From positions 1-18,507 of the forward strand of contig JAWVZH010000048.1 of NCBI GenBank assembly GCA_033722295.1: a DNA stretch of 18,507 nucleotides, in the 5' to 3' direction. The notes under the pieces are model-generated. The model was not told the DNA's origin and did no database searches. It saw only the letters and a program-made list of their open reading frames with translations. Shown here piece after piece: positions 1 to 8,278 of this stretch. The stretch's first letter is position 1; every line of letters begins with the position of its first letter. Both the position numbers and the translations under genes were made by a program. This DNA is from JAWVZH01 sp033722295 (GTDB lineage Bacteria; Bacteroidota; Bacteroidia; Chitinophagales; Saprospiraceae).

Positions 1-594
1 ACGATCTACAGGCAAGTGGTCAATGAGATATTTGGAACCCCACAGGCCAAATTCTTCACCCGAAAATGCCACAAATAATATGTTACTGTTCAGTTTCTTT
101 GTTTTGAGATGCCTGGCTATTGAAAAAAGGGCCGAAACACCGCTTGCGTTGTCATCGGCGCCATTATGAACTTCAGCAACCTCCGGATCCAGACTGAACG
201 GCCCACCCATACCCAGGTGATCATAATGAGCACCGATGAGGATATATTTATCTGATTCCATATCCAAATAGCCAATGACATTATGTCCTTTTTTATCATT
301 TTCATCGAGAGCATCATTGGATGAGAGATGTGGGTTTGGCGAGAAAGGAAAGTCCTGAAGGTAGCCATTCATGGAAGGCAGAGGCTTGATGCCCGCTTCC
401 TTGTATTCCTTGATGATATAGGCTGATGCCAGTTCTTCGCCCTCGGTCCCTGTTTCCCTGCCAAGAAACTCATCCGAGGCGAGCGTATAGACATCTTCCT
501 TTAAAATATCAACTTCTGATTGATCGCTTATCGTATTTCGCGAAGTTGTGCACGATACGACAAGAATTACTATTAATAATCTTAATACTTTCAT
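1..594 (-). CDS. M28-family zinc metallopeptidase lipoprotein (N-terminal 198 residues, cut by window edge)
   Basis: The frame is open from an ATG at 592-594 to the left edge, so the C-terminus is missing. The protein opens with a lipoprotein signal whose lipobox VVSC puts the lipidated Cys at residue 15, so it should be anchored in the envelope. M28 co-catalytic zinc-site motifs are visible: GAHYDHLG at 121-128 (H123 as first zinc ligand, D125 behind it), GADDNASG at 145-152 (D147 as bridging Asp) and FSGEEFG at about 177-183 (E180 as general base, E181 as zinc ligand). The remaining Asp and His ligands should lie off-window. M28 enzymes are aminopeptidases or carboxypeptidases; this arrangement best fits a Bacteroidota exported aminopeptidase, with substrate unknown. 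The start codon lies only a few bases after the terminator of the neighbouring operon. Confidence 0.9.
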   Translation of the reverse strand, partial: MKVLRLLIVILVVSCTTSRNTISDQSEVDILKEDVYTLASDEFLGRETGTEGEELASAYIIKEYKEAGIKPLPSMNGYLQDFPFSPNPHLSSNDALDENDKKGHNVIGYLDMESDKYILIGAHYDHLGMGGPFSLDPEVAEVHNGADDNASGVSALFSIARHLKTKKLNSNILFVAFSGEEFGLWGSKYLIDHLPVDR

Positions 595-600
595 AATGGT

Positions 601-635
601 AAAAATAAAGAAGGCGATCTGAATAAGATCGCCTT
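601..635 (-). terminator. Intrinsic terminator of the TPR/barrel/T9SS-cargo operon
   Basis: A perfect 10-bp stem, AAGGCGATCT (611-620) with AGATCGCCTT (626-635), encloses a 5-base loop. Read on the minus strand it is followed by a T-rich tract, CTTTATTTTT, covering 601-610. It sits 30 bases after the stop codon at 665-667. Its T tract ends only 6 bases before the ATG of the next gene at 594. Confidence 0.85.
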
Positions 636-664
636 AGTTCGTAATTCTAACGAATGTCAATATG

Positions 665-1588
665 TTATTGTTTGAGAAATCTCTTGACCACTTTCATGTT
701 CTTATCAGAAAGTGATAGGAAGTAGGTGCCAGCAGGCAGTTGTGAGACATCAATAGTTCTAGTACTTTCTCCTGACTCTATGCTAACATCTTTTGTGATA
801 ACCGGTTTACCGATAAGATCACTAATCGTCATTTTCACTTTCCTGGAGTAGGAAGTATGAAGGCTCATGATCAGTCGATCCTCTACAGGATTCGGTGAAA
901 TGTTCATATTGACCTCTTGAGCCAGATCATCAATGGCGGACAGAAATATGGTTACTATCTCCGCTTCTTTTCCCTGCTCAAAATTACTCCAGTCATTTAT
1001 GAAATTTCTATACTGGCCATCGGTGCTAATGACATAGTCAAGCTTGATATTCTGCGTCCTGATATCGTCATTGGTAGTCGTTCCCTGATAACCGATACGG
1101 AGTAAAAGCGCTTTTCTTCCAGCCTGCCACACATCGATCCACTCGGTTTCATAACAAACATCCTTTACGTTGGTAGCTTCGATAAAAAGATCATTGTCTT
1201 CTGTTCGGACACGTACATTGTTCTCGATATCACCGGAAATAGAACCCGCCAGATCACCGTTTTTGAATCTTGGAGATTTACATGTATTACAACCATCGCA
1301 ACTGTCAAAGGCCTGATTATTCTGACATCCATCCACCCATACATCGTCTTCCCATTCAGTTTGACCGTCCACGCCTATCTGTGCATAAACTGTTTTAGCC
1401 GGACTGAATTCTTCGATATGAATATAATCCAGCTTGAAAGCGGAGAGATGCCTCCGGTCATTACCCTGATTGTCTTTAACCGGGTCTACGTCAGTTGTCC
1501 TGGCGCATGCTCTTATTTTGATAGATTGGGCATCTATAGTACTTAAGGTAAACGTGAAAATGAACAATCCGAGTAAAGCTCTTATCAT
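665..1588 (-). CDS. Secreted Cys-rich protein with T9SS type A C-terminal sorting domain
   Basis: This 307-residue protein has a Sec signal peptide (hydrophobic 4-17, likely cleavage after IDA20) and a C-terminal sorting domain of about 80 residues. The domain shows SPNPVEDRL at 231-239, LPAGTYFLSL at about 284-293 and a terminal basic VKRFLKQ. T9SS cargo of this type crosses the outer membrane and is released or anchored at the cell surface. I do not recognise the central domain (21-225). It has six Cys (28, 88, 97, 100, 103, 145), three of them in a CDGCNTC cluster, which suggests disulphides or a metal site. It also carries the paired motifs KLDY (52 and 182) and TEW..DVW (77 and 148). It lies 11 bases after the barrel gene, has no room for its own promoter and is followed by a terminator, so it is probably the last gene of that operon. 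Confidence 0.85.
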   Translation of the reverse strand: MIRALLGLFIFTFTLSTIDAQSIKIRACARTTDVDPVKDNQGNDRRHLSAFKLDYIHIEEFSPAKTVYAQIGVDGQTEWEDDVWVDGCQNNQAFDSCDGCNTCKSPRFKNGDLAGSISGDIENNVRVRTEDNDLFIEATNVKDVCYETEWIDVWQAGRKALLLRIGYQGTTTNDDIRTQNIKLDYVISTDGQYRNFINDWSNFEQGKEAEIVTIFLSAIDDLAQEVNMNISPNPVEDRLIMSLHTSYSRKVKMTISDLIGKPVITKDVSIESGESTRTIDVSQLPAGTYFLSLSDKNMKVVKRFLKQ

Positions 1589-1599
1589 AATTTTAATTT

Positions 1600-3210
1600 T
1601 TATAGTTTATACATTATACCGATCAAGGCCTGAATGCCTATGGCGTCATATAAATGATACCGTTGATTAGCCCGATTGAAAAGGTTATCAGTTTCTATGA
1701 ACATAGACCACGCATCGCTGAATTTGTAATCCATGTCAAATTTAAGATCCACAATAGGTCTCAGATTGGAAGATGAGTTGTCTAAAAGATATGCTGCACC
1801 TCCCTGAACGTTTAACACTGGATGGAGACATAATTTATTGTCTACGAATTCCAATGAGCTAAAGATAGAAAACTTGTAAGTAGGTAAATGATAGGGTTTA
1901 CCCTGATTTTCCATGAAGTAGAACAACTTGCTTGCACGGATACCAATTTCCATGTCTTCATTCCAGGTTGATGTCAACGAGCCCTCTAATTGAGTTCGTC
2001 CAAAGTCCTCGATAAGTACATCAAATAGATGGGGAGAATTATTATTGTTGACGAATAAAGCTTGTTCGTTCATCAGCGCATGTGAGACCGATATTTGATA
2101 TACATATTTGTCGATCTTGCCCTTCAGACCGCCATTGAATTGAAGATGATTGGGGAAGGCTTCTATTGCCTGATCAGTATTGAGATAAGGATTCCTTGAT
2201 AGGAGGGATCTCAGGTCAAGAGGTCTTGCGTTTCCAGAAACACCCAGATTAAGCACTACGAGCTTGTTGGCCAGGTTCAGATCCAGATTTATATCCGGAT
2301 AGATGAAAATATTCTGACCCAAGATCAGATTGAAGCCAATATCTGACGATCCTCGCTGCCACAATCTTTGCCACTCACCCTGTAACTGTAATTTGAATAA
2401 TTGAGAGGCACTGGTATCCAGTTCCATTTGTCCAACCTGGCCATCAAGAGAAAAACCAAGCGTGGTATTGTCATTCCAAACACGGGTCAGATCTCCTGCC
2501 AGGTTCATTTTGATCTGTTGAGAAGCTACATTCTCATCATCAAAGGCTACCTGCCATCTGGAGTCCAGGAACCATTCCCCAAGGTATCCTGACAGTCCTA
2601 CCCGGGGAGTTATGGCCAGGTGTTTTCTGTCGGCATCAGCAGGGTTTTCCAGTGTATCTGAGATCAGGGGGAAATACTGGTGTTTTTGATATTTGATATC
2701 AGCCTGACCGGTGAGAAACCAATCATTTGAGATCCTGGTCTCGACAAAGCCGCCACCTGATGTTGAGGAGAAACGCAATAATTCGTCAGAATCTCCTACG
2801 CCTTTATGCTCTACAAAAGCATTCCACGAAATCTCTGTGGGTCTGACAAAGCCCGCAGAGCCGAGGATATAAGAATGGGAGGGCAGACCACCTCCGGCTT
2901 TGATTATGCCATGATAAGGATCGTATAGATCATCTTGCCTTAGAGGAATGTAATCGAATACGGCTTTTGACTGGTCAATTTCCGCGGAGATGACGGATAT
3001 ATCATATTCATATGATCGCTTAGAGGTATCGATCTTTTCTTGAACGGGAGAATACTTTAGTTTCCTGGTTTGAGCCAGGACTGCATCAAACCTTTTCAGG
3101 ACCTCAACTTTGTCGGTGGGCAAAGAATCCGGGGTTGTCTCCTGTGAATACAGAGCCAAAGGTAAAATGAGAAGAGTCAACAACGAGTAATAGAATATAG
3201 AGATGTTCAT
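1600..3210 (-). CDS. Plug-less TonB-receptor-like outer-membrane beta-barrel protein
   Basis: This 536-residue protein has a signal peptide (hydrophobic 8-20, likely cleavage near ALYS22). A short periplasmic-type segment follows, with the phrase KVEVLKRFDAVLAQTRKLKY, then a long series of alternating amphipathic strands typical of an outer-membrane barrel. The C-terminal part (ETDNLFNRANQRY, then the final strand) resembles the last strands of TonB-dependent receptors, but the chain ends in Leu rather than the usual Phe or Trp. There is no recognisable plug domain or TonB box, and the length is well below that of full receptors. I recognise this protein type, often annotated as a TonB-dependent receptor, as a regular partner of a ~1000-residue TPR protein in Bacteroidota; that is recall, not a search result. 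Its ATG overlaps the TPR gene's TGA (ATGA), implying translational coupling. Ligand and function are unknown. Confidence 0.8.
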   Translation of the reverse strand: MNISIFYYSLLTLLILPLALYSQETTPDSLPTDKVEVLKRFDAVLAQTRKLKYSPVQEKIDTSKRSYEYDISVISAEIDQSKAVFDYIPLRQDDLYDPYHGIIKAGGGLPSHSYILGSAGFVRPTEISWNAFVEHKGVGDSDELLRFSSTSGGGFVETRISNDWFLTGQADIKYQKHQYFPLISDTLENPADADRKHLAITPRVGLSGYLGEWFLDSRWQVAFDDENVASQQIKMNLAGDLTRVWNDNTTLGFSLDGQVGQMELDTSASQLFKLQLQGEWQRLWQRGSSDIGFNLILGQNIFIYPDINLDLNLANKLVVLNLGVSGNARPLDLRSLLSRNPYLNTDQAIEAFPNHLQFNGGLKGKIDKYVYQISVSHALMNEQALFVNNNNSPHLFDVLIEDFGRTQLEGSLTSTWNEDMEIGIRASKLFYFMENQGKPYHLPTYKFSIFSSLEFVDNKLCLHPVLNVQGGAAYLLDNSSSNLRPIVDLKFDMDYKFSDAWSMFIETDNLFNRANQRYHLYDAIGIQALIGIMYKL

Positions 3211-6200
3211 TCTTTTAATTTGTAGTTCTCATTTAACTGTTGATCTAATCTGTTGAGCTTTTCTTCAGCTAATGCACTGATCTCCTGGAATTCACCGGCA
3301 TTTTTAATGACAGCCTCAAGCGCTGCGCGGGCATTATAGATTTCTCCCATATCATAGAGAATATCACTATAGAGCACCAGTCCCTTGGCAACCCAGAACG
3401 GGAAGTTGACATTCAGTTTATTAGCCTCATCACAAAGTCTCTCAGCAATAAGTATCTCCCCATTTAGATAATATTGCCTTGCTATGAGGTATCTGCTTTC
3501 AGCTGCCAGTTCGCCTGCCCCATTTTTTACCACATAATTAAGATCATTGATTGCGCCATCTCCCGACCCAAGGCCGATCTTGCTTCTACCCAGGCAATAA
3601 TGTCCAAACACTTTATCTTCTTCGGATAATTTGTCAATGGCAAGGAGCTTTTGACTGTATCTATACATAATACTGTCTTTCTCAAGGTGACTTGCACAAT
3701 GTAGAATTCCCAGCAGAGCGGACGTCCTGTCATCCTTTCCTTCCATTACTTTCTCCGAAGTGATATAATACACTAGTGCGGAGTCATAATTTTGGTGGTA
3801 GTGAAACAAGATCTCTGCAGCATCATAGCATGATTGTCCCGGTTCTATCTGTCCATATTCACAAGAATGACTGAAATACTTTGCAGCAGTATCGTAGTCT
3901 TTGGTTATGAGTGCAGATTCCGCCAATTGATAAGTGGAGATAGCCTTAAATGCGCCATTGGGATATTCTTCGAGGTATTTGACGAAAGCCTGTTTCGCTC
4001 TTGGATAATTGCCAAGTTCGTATTGTCTTAATCCGGCCTGATATGTGAGGCTGTCCCGTGAGGCTTCCTCCACGGATCTATCACTCAGGGACTCGACAAT
4101 TGCCAGATATGCATCCGGCCTTGTAAGATCATTCACGTAGATCTCTTTAAGTGCTGTTAATGCCTCACTCGTCTCCGAAGCGTCCGGATTATAGTTAAAA
4201 ACATTTTTATAATGGTCTGCAGCCTGTTTCAGGTCACCCTGGTTATAACTGATAAGCCCCATGCGCAAGATGGAAGGCACAACAAGGGATGATTCGAATT
4301 CGTATTCGTCCACCAGATATCTGAAAGTTGACAAGGCGTCTTTTTCTTTACCGAGCTCATGAAGAGTGATGGCCATTTCAAATAAGGCATCATCCAGGAA
4401 GGGACTTTGAGAATATAGGTCTATGAGACTTTCCAGAGTAATGAGTTTCTTGAATGGCTCATTATTCAGCCCTTGTGATACAGCTTTTTGATAAAGAGCG
4501 TAGTCTTTTTGCATAGAATTAAAGCCATCAAGGGCCTGGCTATAGTAAGTCAGAGCTTCTTCATACTGGTTGAGCTTGAGATGAATGTCTCCAAGCCTTA
4601 CAAGTGCATCATAATGTCCTACAGTATCAAGACCCGACCTCAAGGCTTCGGTGAAATGAGTGTCAGCTTTATTATAATTCTCTTCTTTAAGTTCAATATA
4701 ACCCAAGGCATAACTGGCCTGGGCCAGGAATTTTGGAATTGTGTCCAACCCTGATCCCAGGAATTGATTAAAGGCTGCCTTCGCCTTTTTAAACTGGCCT
4801 GTTTGATAATTGTACTCACCGTACCAGTAAAGTGACATCCAGGATGTAGGCTCATGCCATGTCAGATCTATAGCTCTCAACAAAAGATCAAGACTTTCCT
4901 CTCTAAAGTCCTGTCTCCATCGATGATGGGCCATCTTAAGGATGAGTTGATGCTCAACTTCCTTCAGAAGGGGGCTTTTGTTCTCAATGGTTTGAAGCGT
5001 ATGATATGCTGATACATGGTCATTGGTATTGATGAGGATATCTGCGATGATAGACTGTGCCTCTTCATAATATGGCGAAGTATTCTCGATGTTTCGCAGG
5101 GTCACTATGGCCCGACGGTCATAACGCAGCTCCGCCGCCAGTTTTCCCGAATAAAAACGTGCTTGCTGGGCGATCTCCAGATTCTCTGGAATTTCGGAAG
5201 CTTTGATGAAGGCATTTCTGGCAGATACCTTATCACCGCTATTCAACCACAGATCGGCCAGGTAGTAATTAGCCATCTGACCGTATTCGTTCTTGAGATG
5301 GGATATGCTTTTGAACGCATTCATGGCTTCTCTGTCATCGCCTTTCTGATAGTGACATAATCCAAGACTATAATACTCCTGCGGTGAGACAGAAGGGCTT
5401 CTGCCTATGTACCGCGTAAGGTATTCAATGGCAAGCGAACACTCGTTTTCTTCCACAGCGGCAAGACCTGCCAACCTCCAGAGATCATCATTAACAACGT
5501 CGCTGCTGCTTATGCCTTCTACTGTCTTAAGGATATCAGACATATTCCCCTGCTCAAAGTAGATCTGAGTGATGTAATAGGGGACATCCGTCTCATAGAG
5601 AGGATATGAGCTTATAGATTTGAACAATTCGACAGACTTCTGCAGGTTATTCAGATTAGCATGTGACAGTGCTGAATAATACAGGGAAGGGAAATAATAC
5701 CGCGGATATTGATCGCCTACCTTCTTAAGCTGTGTGATAGCTGAATCAAACCTGCCGAGCCGAAAAAGCACGTAGCCGTGGATGAGATTCCATTCATCCT
5801 GATCAATTTTTATGCTGTAAAAAAAATGTGGCTTCTCAAACCATTCCACGGCTGTGAGCCAATCCTTATTGCGGATCTTTTCGACAAGCAGGTATTCTGA
5901 CGAGACGGTTCCACTAACCGTAAACGGATGATCGATTGAAAATCCTGACATTTTGATATCAGCATCGCTGAGCATGGCAATATAACTCTCACTCAACATT
6001 CCGAGCAATTCCAGTTGCTGCTTGAGATCATCACTGCACTGTAACTGGTCAATGTGATCTTGAGACCACTGTTTTACAAGGAGGTAAGCTCCTTCATCGT
6101 ACCACTGCTGTAGTTGCTCAACGTAGGTCAAACAATTCTCAGAATAATGCAATGACTGGCCGACAATCGGTGTCTGAAAAAATCCGGCAAGAATAATAAG

Positions 6201-6218
6201 ATATAGGTAGCGTTTCAT
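3207..6218 (-). CDS. Large periplasmic TPR-repeat protein
   Basis: This 1003-residue protein has a signal peptide (hydrophobic 4-17, likely cleavage near VG20) and no lipobox Cys. Almost all of the mature protein is built from tetratricopeptide-like helix pairs, from about residue 143 (YVLFRLGRFDSAITQLKKV) to near the C-terminus (WVAKGLVLYSDILYDMGEIY). The A.Y.LA...L....Y..A...F pattern recurs through the middle, for example YALGYIELKEENYNKADTHF. Such solenoids act as protein-binding scaffolds, so a periplasmic or outer-membrane-associated role is likely. The stop overlaps the start of the barrel gene by 4 bases, and a good promoter lies about 30 bases upstream, making this the first gene of the operon. 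It differs from the T9SS lipoprotein PorW/SprE in lacking a lipobox and in having repeats over its full length, so I do not assign that name. Confidence 0.85.
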   Translation of the reverse strand: MKRYLYLIILAGFFQTPIVGQSLHYSENCLTYVEQLQQWYDEGAYLLVKQWSQDHIDQLQCSDDLKQQLELLGMLSESYIAMLSDADIKMSGFSIDHPFTVSGTVSSEYLLVEKIRNKDWLTAVEWFEKPHFFYSIKIDQDEWNLIHGYVLFRLGRFDSAITQLKKVGDQYPRYYFPSLYYSALSHANLNNLQKSVELFKSISSYPLYETDVPYYITQIYFEQGNMSDILKTVEGISSSDVVNDDLWRLAGLAAVEENECSLAIEYLTRYIGRSPSVSPQEYYSLGLCHYQKGDDREAMNAFKSISHLKNEYGQMANYYLADLWLNSGDKVSARNAFIKASEIPENLEIAQQARFYSGKLAAELRYDRRAIVTLRNIENTSPYYEEAQSIIADILINTNDHVSAYHTLQTIENKSPLLKEVEHQLILKMAHHRWRQDFREESLDLLLRAIDLTWHEPTSWMSLYWYGEYNYQTGQFKKAKAAFNQFLGSGLDTIPKFLAQASYALGYIELKEENYNKADTHFTEALRSGLDTVGHYDALVRLGDIHLKLNQYEEALTYYSQALDGFNSMQKDYALYQKAVSQGLNNEPFKKLITLESLIDLYSQSPFLDDALFEMAITLHELGKEKDALSTFRYLVDEYEFESSLVVPSILRMGLISYNQGDLKQAADHYKNVFNYNPDASETSEALTALKEIYVNDLTRPDAYLAIVESLSDRSVEEASRDSLTYQAGLRQYELGNYPRAKQAFVKYLEEYPNGAFKAISTYQLAESALITKDYDTAAKYFSHSCEYGQIEPGQSCYDAAEILFHYHQNYDSALVYYITSEKVMEGKDDRTSALLGILHCASHLEKDSIMYRYSQKLLAIDKLSEEDKVFGHYCLGRSKIGLGSGDGAINDLNYVVKNGAGELAAESRYLIARQYYLNGEILIAERLCDEANKLNVNFPFWVAKGLVLYSDILYDMGEIYNARAALEAVIKNAGEFQEISALAEEKLNRLDQQLNENYKLKE

Positions 6219-6250
6219 TGGCCAACTTGTACGTGGTCATACTCTCAACG

Positions 6251-6283
6251 CAAAGATATTGAAGAACTTATAGATTATTGAAA
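6251..6283 (-). promoter_or_regulatory. Bacteroidota-type promoter for the TPR/barrel operon
   Basis: On the minus strand the -7 element TATCTTTG (6251-6258) matches TAnnTTTG exactly. A near-consensus -33 element TTTC (6280-6283) lies 21 bases upstream. Transcription should start near 6246, leaving a leader of about 28 bases before the ATG at 6216-6218. No Shine-Dalgarno is evident, as is usual in this phylum. Confidence 0.65.
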
Positions 6284-6432
6284 AAACTTATAACTATGAT
6301 TGGATTATGTAGGAGGACTGGGTGGTCAAACACATCCTTACATCAAAGAGAATGAGATATAATATATTATCCAAGAAATGGTAAAAGTGTGATCACAACT
6401 TCAAACATGCAAGTATGTGAATCTCCGCTTAT
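6284..6432. other. Spacer between rocD and the TPR operon promoter, with two short palindromes
   Basis: This stretch follows the rocD stop codon and precedes the TPR promoter. It contains an AT-only palindrome ATAATATATTAT (6359-6370) and TGTGATCACA (6388-6397), a perfect 10-base palindrome. I see no convincing gene and no strong rocD terminator here, so read-through from rocD towards the TPR operon is possible. Confidence 0.4.
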
Positions 6433-7677
6433 CTATTTTTCATACTCATTGAAGACCCTCTCGATGATGTCACAACATTCATTGAGTTGTTGTATCGTCA
6501 TCATCAACGGTGGCGCAAAACGAATGATATTACCGTGTGTCGGTTTGGCAAGCAACCCTGCATCTCTCAGTGCAAGGCAAAGATTCCAGGCAGTCGAGCT
6601 ATCCTCGTCGTCATTGACCACTATGGCATTTAAAAGCCCCTTGCCCCGGACCAGGAGTGCCAGTTCATTATTGTCCACGAGTTTGTTCATTCTTTCACGG
6701 AAAACAACACCCAGTTCTTGGGCGTTGTCGGCCAGTTTTTCGTCTTCAATCACTTTCAATGCTTCCATGGCTACCGCACAGGCCAAAGGATTTCCTCCAA
6801 AGGTGCTCCCGTGTTGTCCGGGGCGAATGGTCAGCATAACCTCGTCACTGGTGAGAACGGCAGAAACCGGAAGTACCCCGCCGGACAGAGCCTTACCCAG
6901 TACCAGAATATCTGGCGAAAATCCTTCATGATGGCAAGCCAACAATCGTCCTGTTCTTGCCAGGCCCGTCTGGATCTCATCAGCGATAAACAGTACATTT
7001 TTTTCTCTACACATTTCAAAGGCCGTACTTAGGTATCCTTCCTGCGGCACTACGACACCCGCTTCCCCTTGAATAGGTTCCACCATAAAGCCGGCCACGT
7101 TTGGGTCCTCCAGGGCCTTACCCAACGCCTGAAGGTCATCATAAGGGATGACTTCGAAGCCCGGCATAAAAGGACCATAGTCTCCATAACTGCTGGGGTC
7201 TGTCGACGTGGAAACTGCCGCCAGGGATCGACCCCAAAAATTGCCCTCTACAAAGATGATCTTTGCTTTGTTCTTCTCTATTCCTTTGACCTTGTAGGCC
7301 CATTTACGACAGAGTTTGACTGCAGTCTCAGCAGCTTCAACACCGGAGTTCATCGGCAGTATCCTGTCATACCCGAAATACCCAGTGATAAATTTCTCAT
7401 AAGGGCCAAGTACATCATTATGAAAGGCTCTGGACGTCAGAGTGAGTTTCTGGGCCTGTTCTGTCAAGGCACGTACGATCCTGGGATGGCAGTGACCCTG
7501 GTTGACAGCCGAGTAGGCGGATAGGAAATCGTAATATTTCTTGCCATCTACATCCCAGAGGAAAACACCCTTGCCTTCTTTCAGCACCACTGGCAGGGGA
7601 TGATAGTTATGAGCTCCATATCTATCCTCCAGATCCAGATAGTGTTCCGTAATTTCAGTTAGGGTCTTAATCTCCAT
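6433..7677 (-). CDS. rocD: Ornithine aminotransferase (ornithine-oxo-acid transaminase)
   Basis: This 414-residue class III PLP aminotransferase matches the ornithine aminotransferase family over its full length and resembles the eukaryotic enzyme strikingly. It converts L-ornithine plus 2-oxoglutarate to glutamate 5-semialdehyde plus glutamate, linking arginine and proline metabolism. Visible active-site residues are Y25 in AHNYHPLP, Y55 in SAYSAVNQ, the NFWGR block with R150 for the ornithine carboxylate, E205 in PIQGEAGV, D233 in IADEIQTG, and the Schiff-base lysine K262 in LGKALSGG. R386 in IIRFAPP binds the oxoacid carboxylate. The ATG at 7675-7677 lies 11 bases inside the end of coaE, so it is the last gene of a tightly packed four-gene run. 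No clear terminator follows. Confidence 0.97.
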   Translation of the reverse strand: MEIKTLTEITEHYLDLEDRYGAHNYHPLPVVLKEGKGVFLWDVDGKKYYDFLSAYSAVNQGHCHPRIVRALTEQAQKLTLTSRAFHNDVLGPYEKFITGYFGYDRILPMNSGVEAAETAVKLCRKWAYKVKGIEKNKAKIIFVEGNFWGRSLAAVSTSTDPSSYGDYGPFMPGFEVIPYDDLQALGKALEDPNVAGFMVEPIQGEAGVVVPQEGYLSTAFEMCREKNVLFIADEIQTGLARTGRLLACHHEGFSPDILVLGKALSGGVLPVSAVLTSDEVMLTIRPGQHGSTFGGNPLACAVAMEALKVIEDEKLADNAQELGVVFRERMNKLVDNNELALLVRGKGLLNAIVVNDDEDSSTAWNLCLALRDAGLLAKPTHGNIIRFAPPLMMTIQQLNECCDIIERVFNEYEK

Positions 7678-8278
7678 GATCGTTCGATTTTGAAAGTGAA
7701 ACTAATGTACGGTGAATTTCTCTGACTTGTAACACGAGACTTTGATTACCATCATTATGAATGACGAAGTCAGATTTCTCCCTTTTTTCCTCAGCCGGCA
7801 TTTGTACTTTTTCCCGGGCGAGGGCCTCCTCTTGTGATATTCCATCCCGATCCATGACTCTTTGGATCCTGATAGATTGCGGACAATCGACGGTTATGAC
7901 GTAATCTAGATTTTTGTCAGCATCTGCCTCAAAGATCAGGGCAGCCTCCTCAATTCCATATGGCGTCGTCAGGGACTCAAACCACCTCTTGGTATAGGCT
8001 TGAACGGCGTGATGGACCGCTTTGTTGACGCGAAGTCTCAGATCTTCATTTGAGAATATACTTTTACTAATAAATGTCCGGTTAATGTCACTGTTATCCA
8101 GGAATGCTTCACTACCGAGAATTTCTAGAAGTGAAGACCGTAAGGTCAGTCGCTCTTTCATGAGTCTTCGGGCCAGATCATCGGCATACAGAACCGGTAC
8201 ATCCATTGTCTGGAATATCCGACAAACCGTTGTTTTGCCAGATCCTATATTGCCCGTTACTCCGATCTTCAAAGTCAT
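7667..8278 (-). CDS. coaE: Dephospho-CoA kinase
   Basis: This 203-residue P-loop kinase catalyses the last step of coenzyme A synthesis, ATP-dependent 3'-phosphorylation of dephospho-CoA, in the cytoplasm. The Walker A motif GNIGSGKT spans 9-16. The conserved catalytic Asp follows in YADDLARRL (D33). The adenylate-kinase-type lid and helix region includes RIQRVMDRDGISQEEALAR in the C-terminal half, typical of CoaE. Its length fits the family. The ATG at 8276-8278 overlaps the yigZ stop by 4 bases (ATGA), and its own end overlaps the rocD start by 11 bases, so expression must be coupled to both neighbours. Confidence 0.96.
   Translation of the reverse strand: MTLKIGVTGNIGSGKTTVCRIFQTMDVPVLYADDLARRLMKERLTLRSSLLEILGSEAFLDNSDINRTFISKSIFSNEDLRLRVNKAVHHAVQAYTKRWFESLTTPYGIEEAALIFEADADKNLDYVITVDCPQSIRIQRVMDRDGISQEEALAREKVQMPAEEKREKSDFVIHNDGNQSLVLQVREIHRTLVSLSKSNDHGD

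Noticed and set aside
1600..3210. Full TonB-dependent receptor
   Set aside because: At 536 residues it lacks a plug domain and TonB box, and no SusD-like partner is nearby.
3207..6218. T9SS component PorW/SprE
   Set aside because: That protein is a lipoprotein; this one has no lipobox Cys, is longer and is built of TPRs throughout, and no other T9SS machinery gene is in the window.
6388..6397. CRP-type operator (TGTGA and TCACA)
   Set aside because: The half-sites are directly adjacent; a CRP site needs a 6-base spacer between them.
6389..6931. 180-residue open frame on the plus strand
   Set aside because: It lies antisense to rocD, whose frame has full-length family similarity and catalytic residues; the antisense product is Ser-rich low-complexity sequence.
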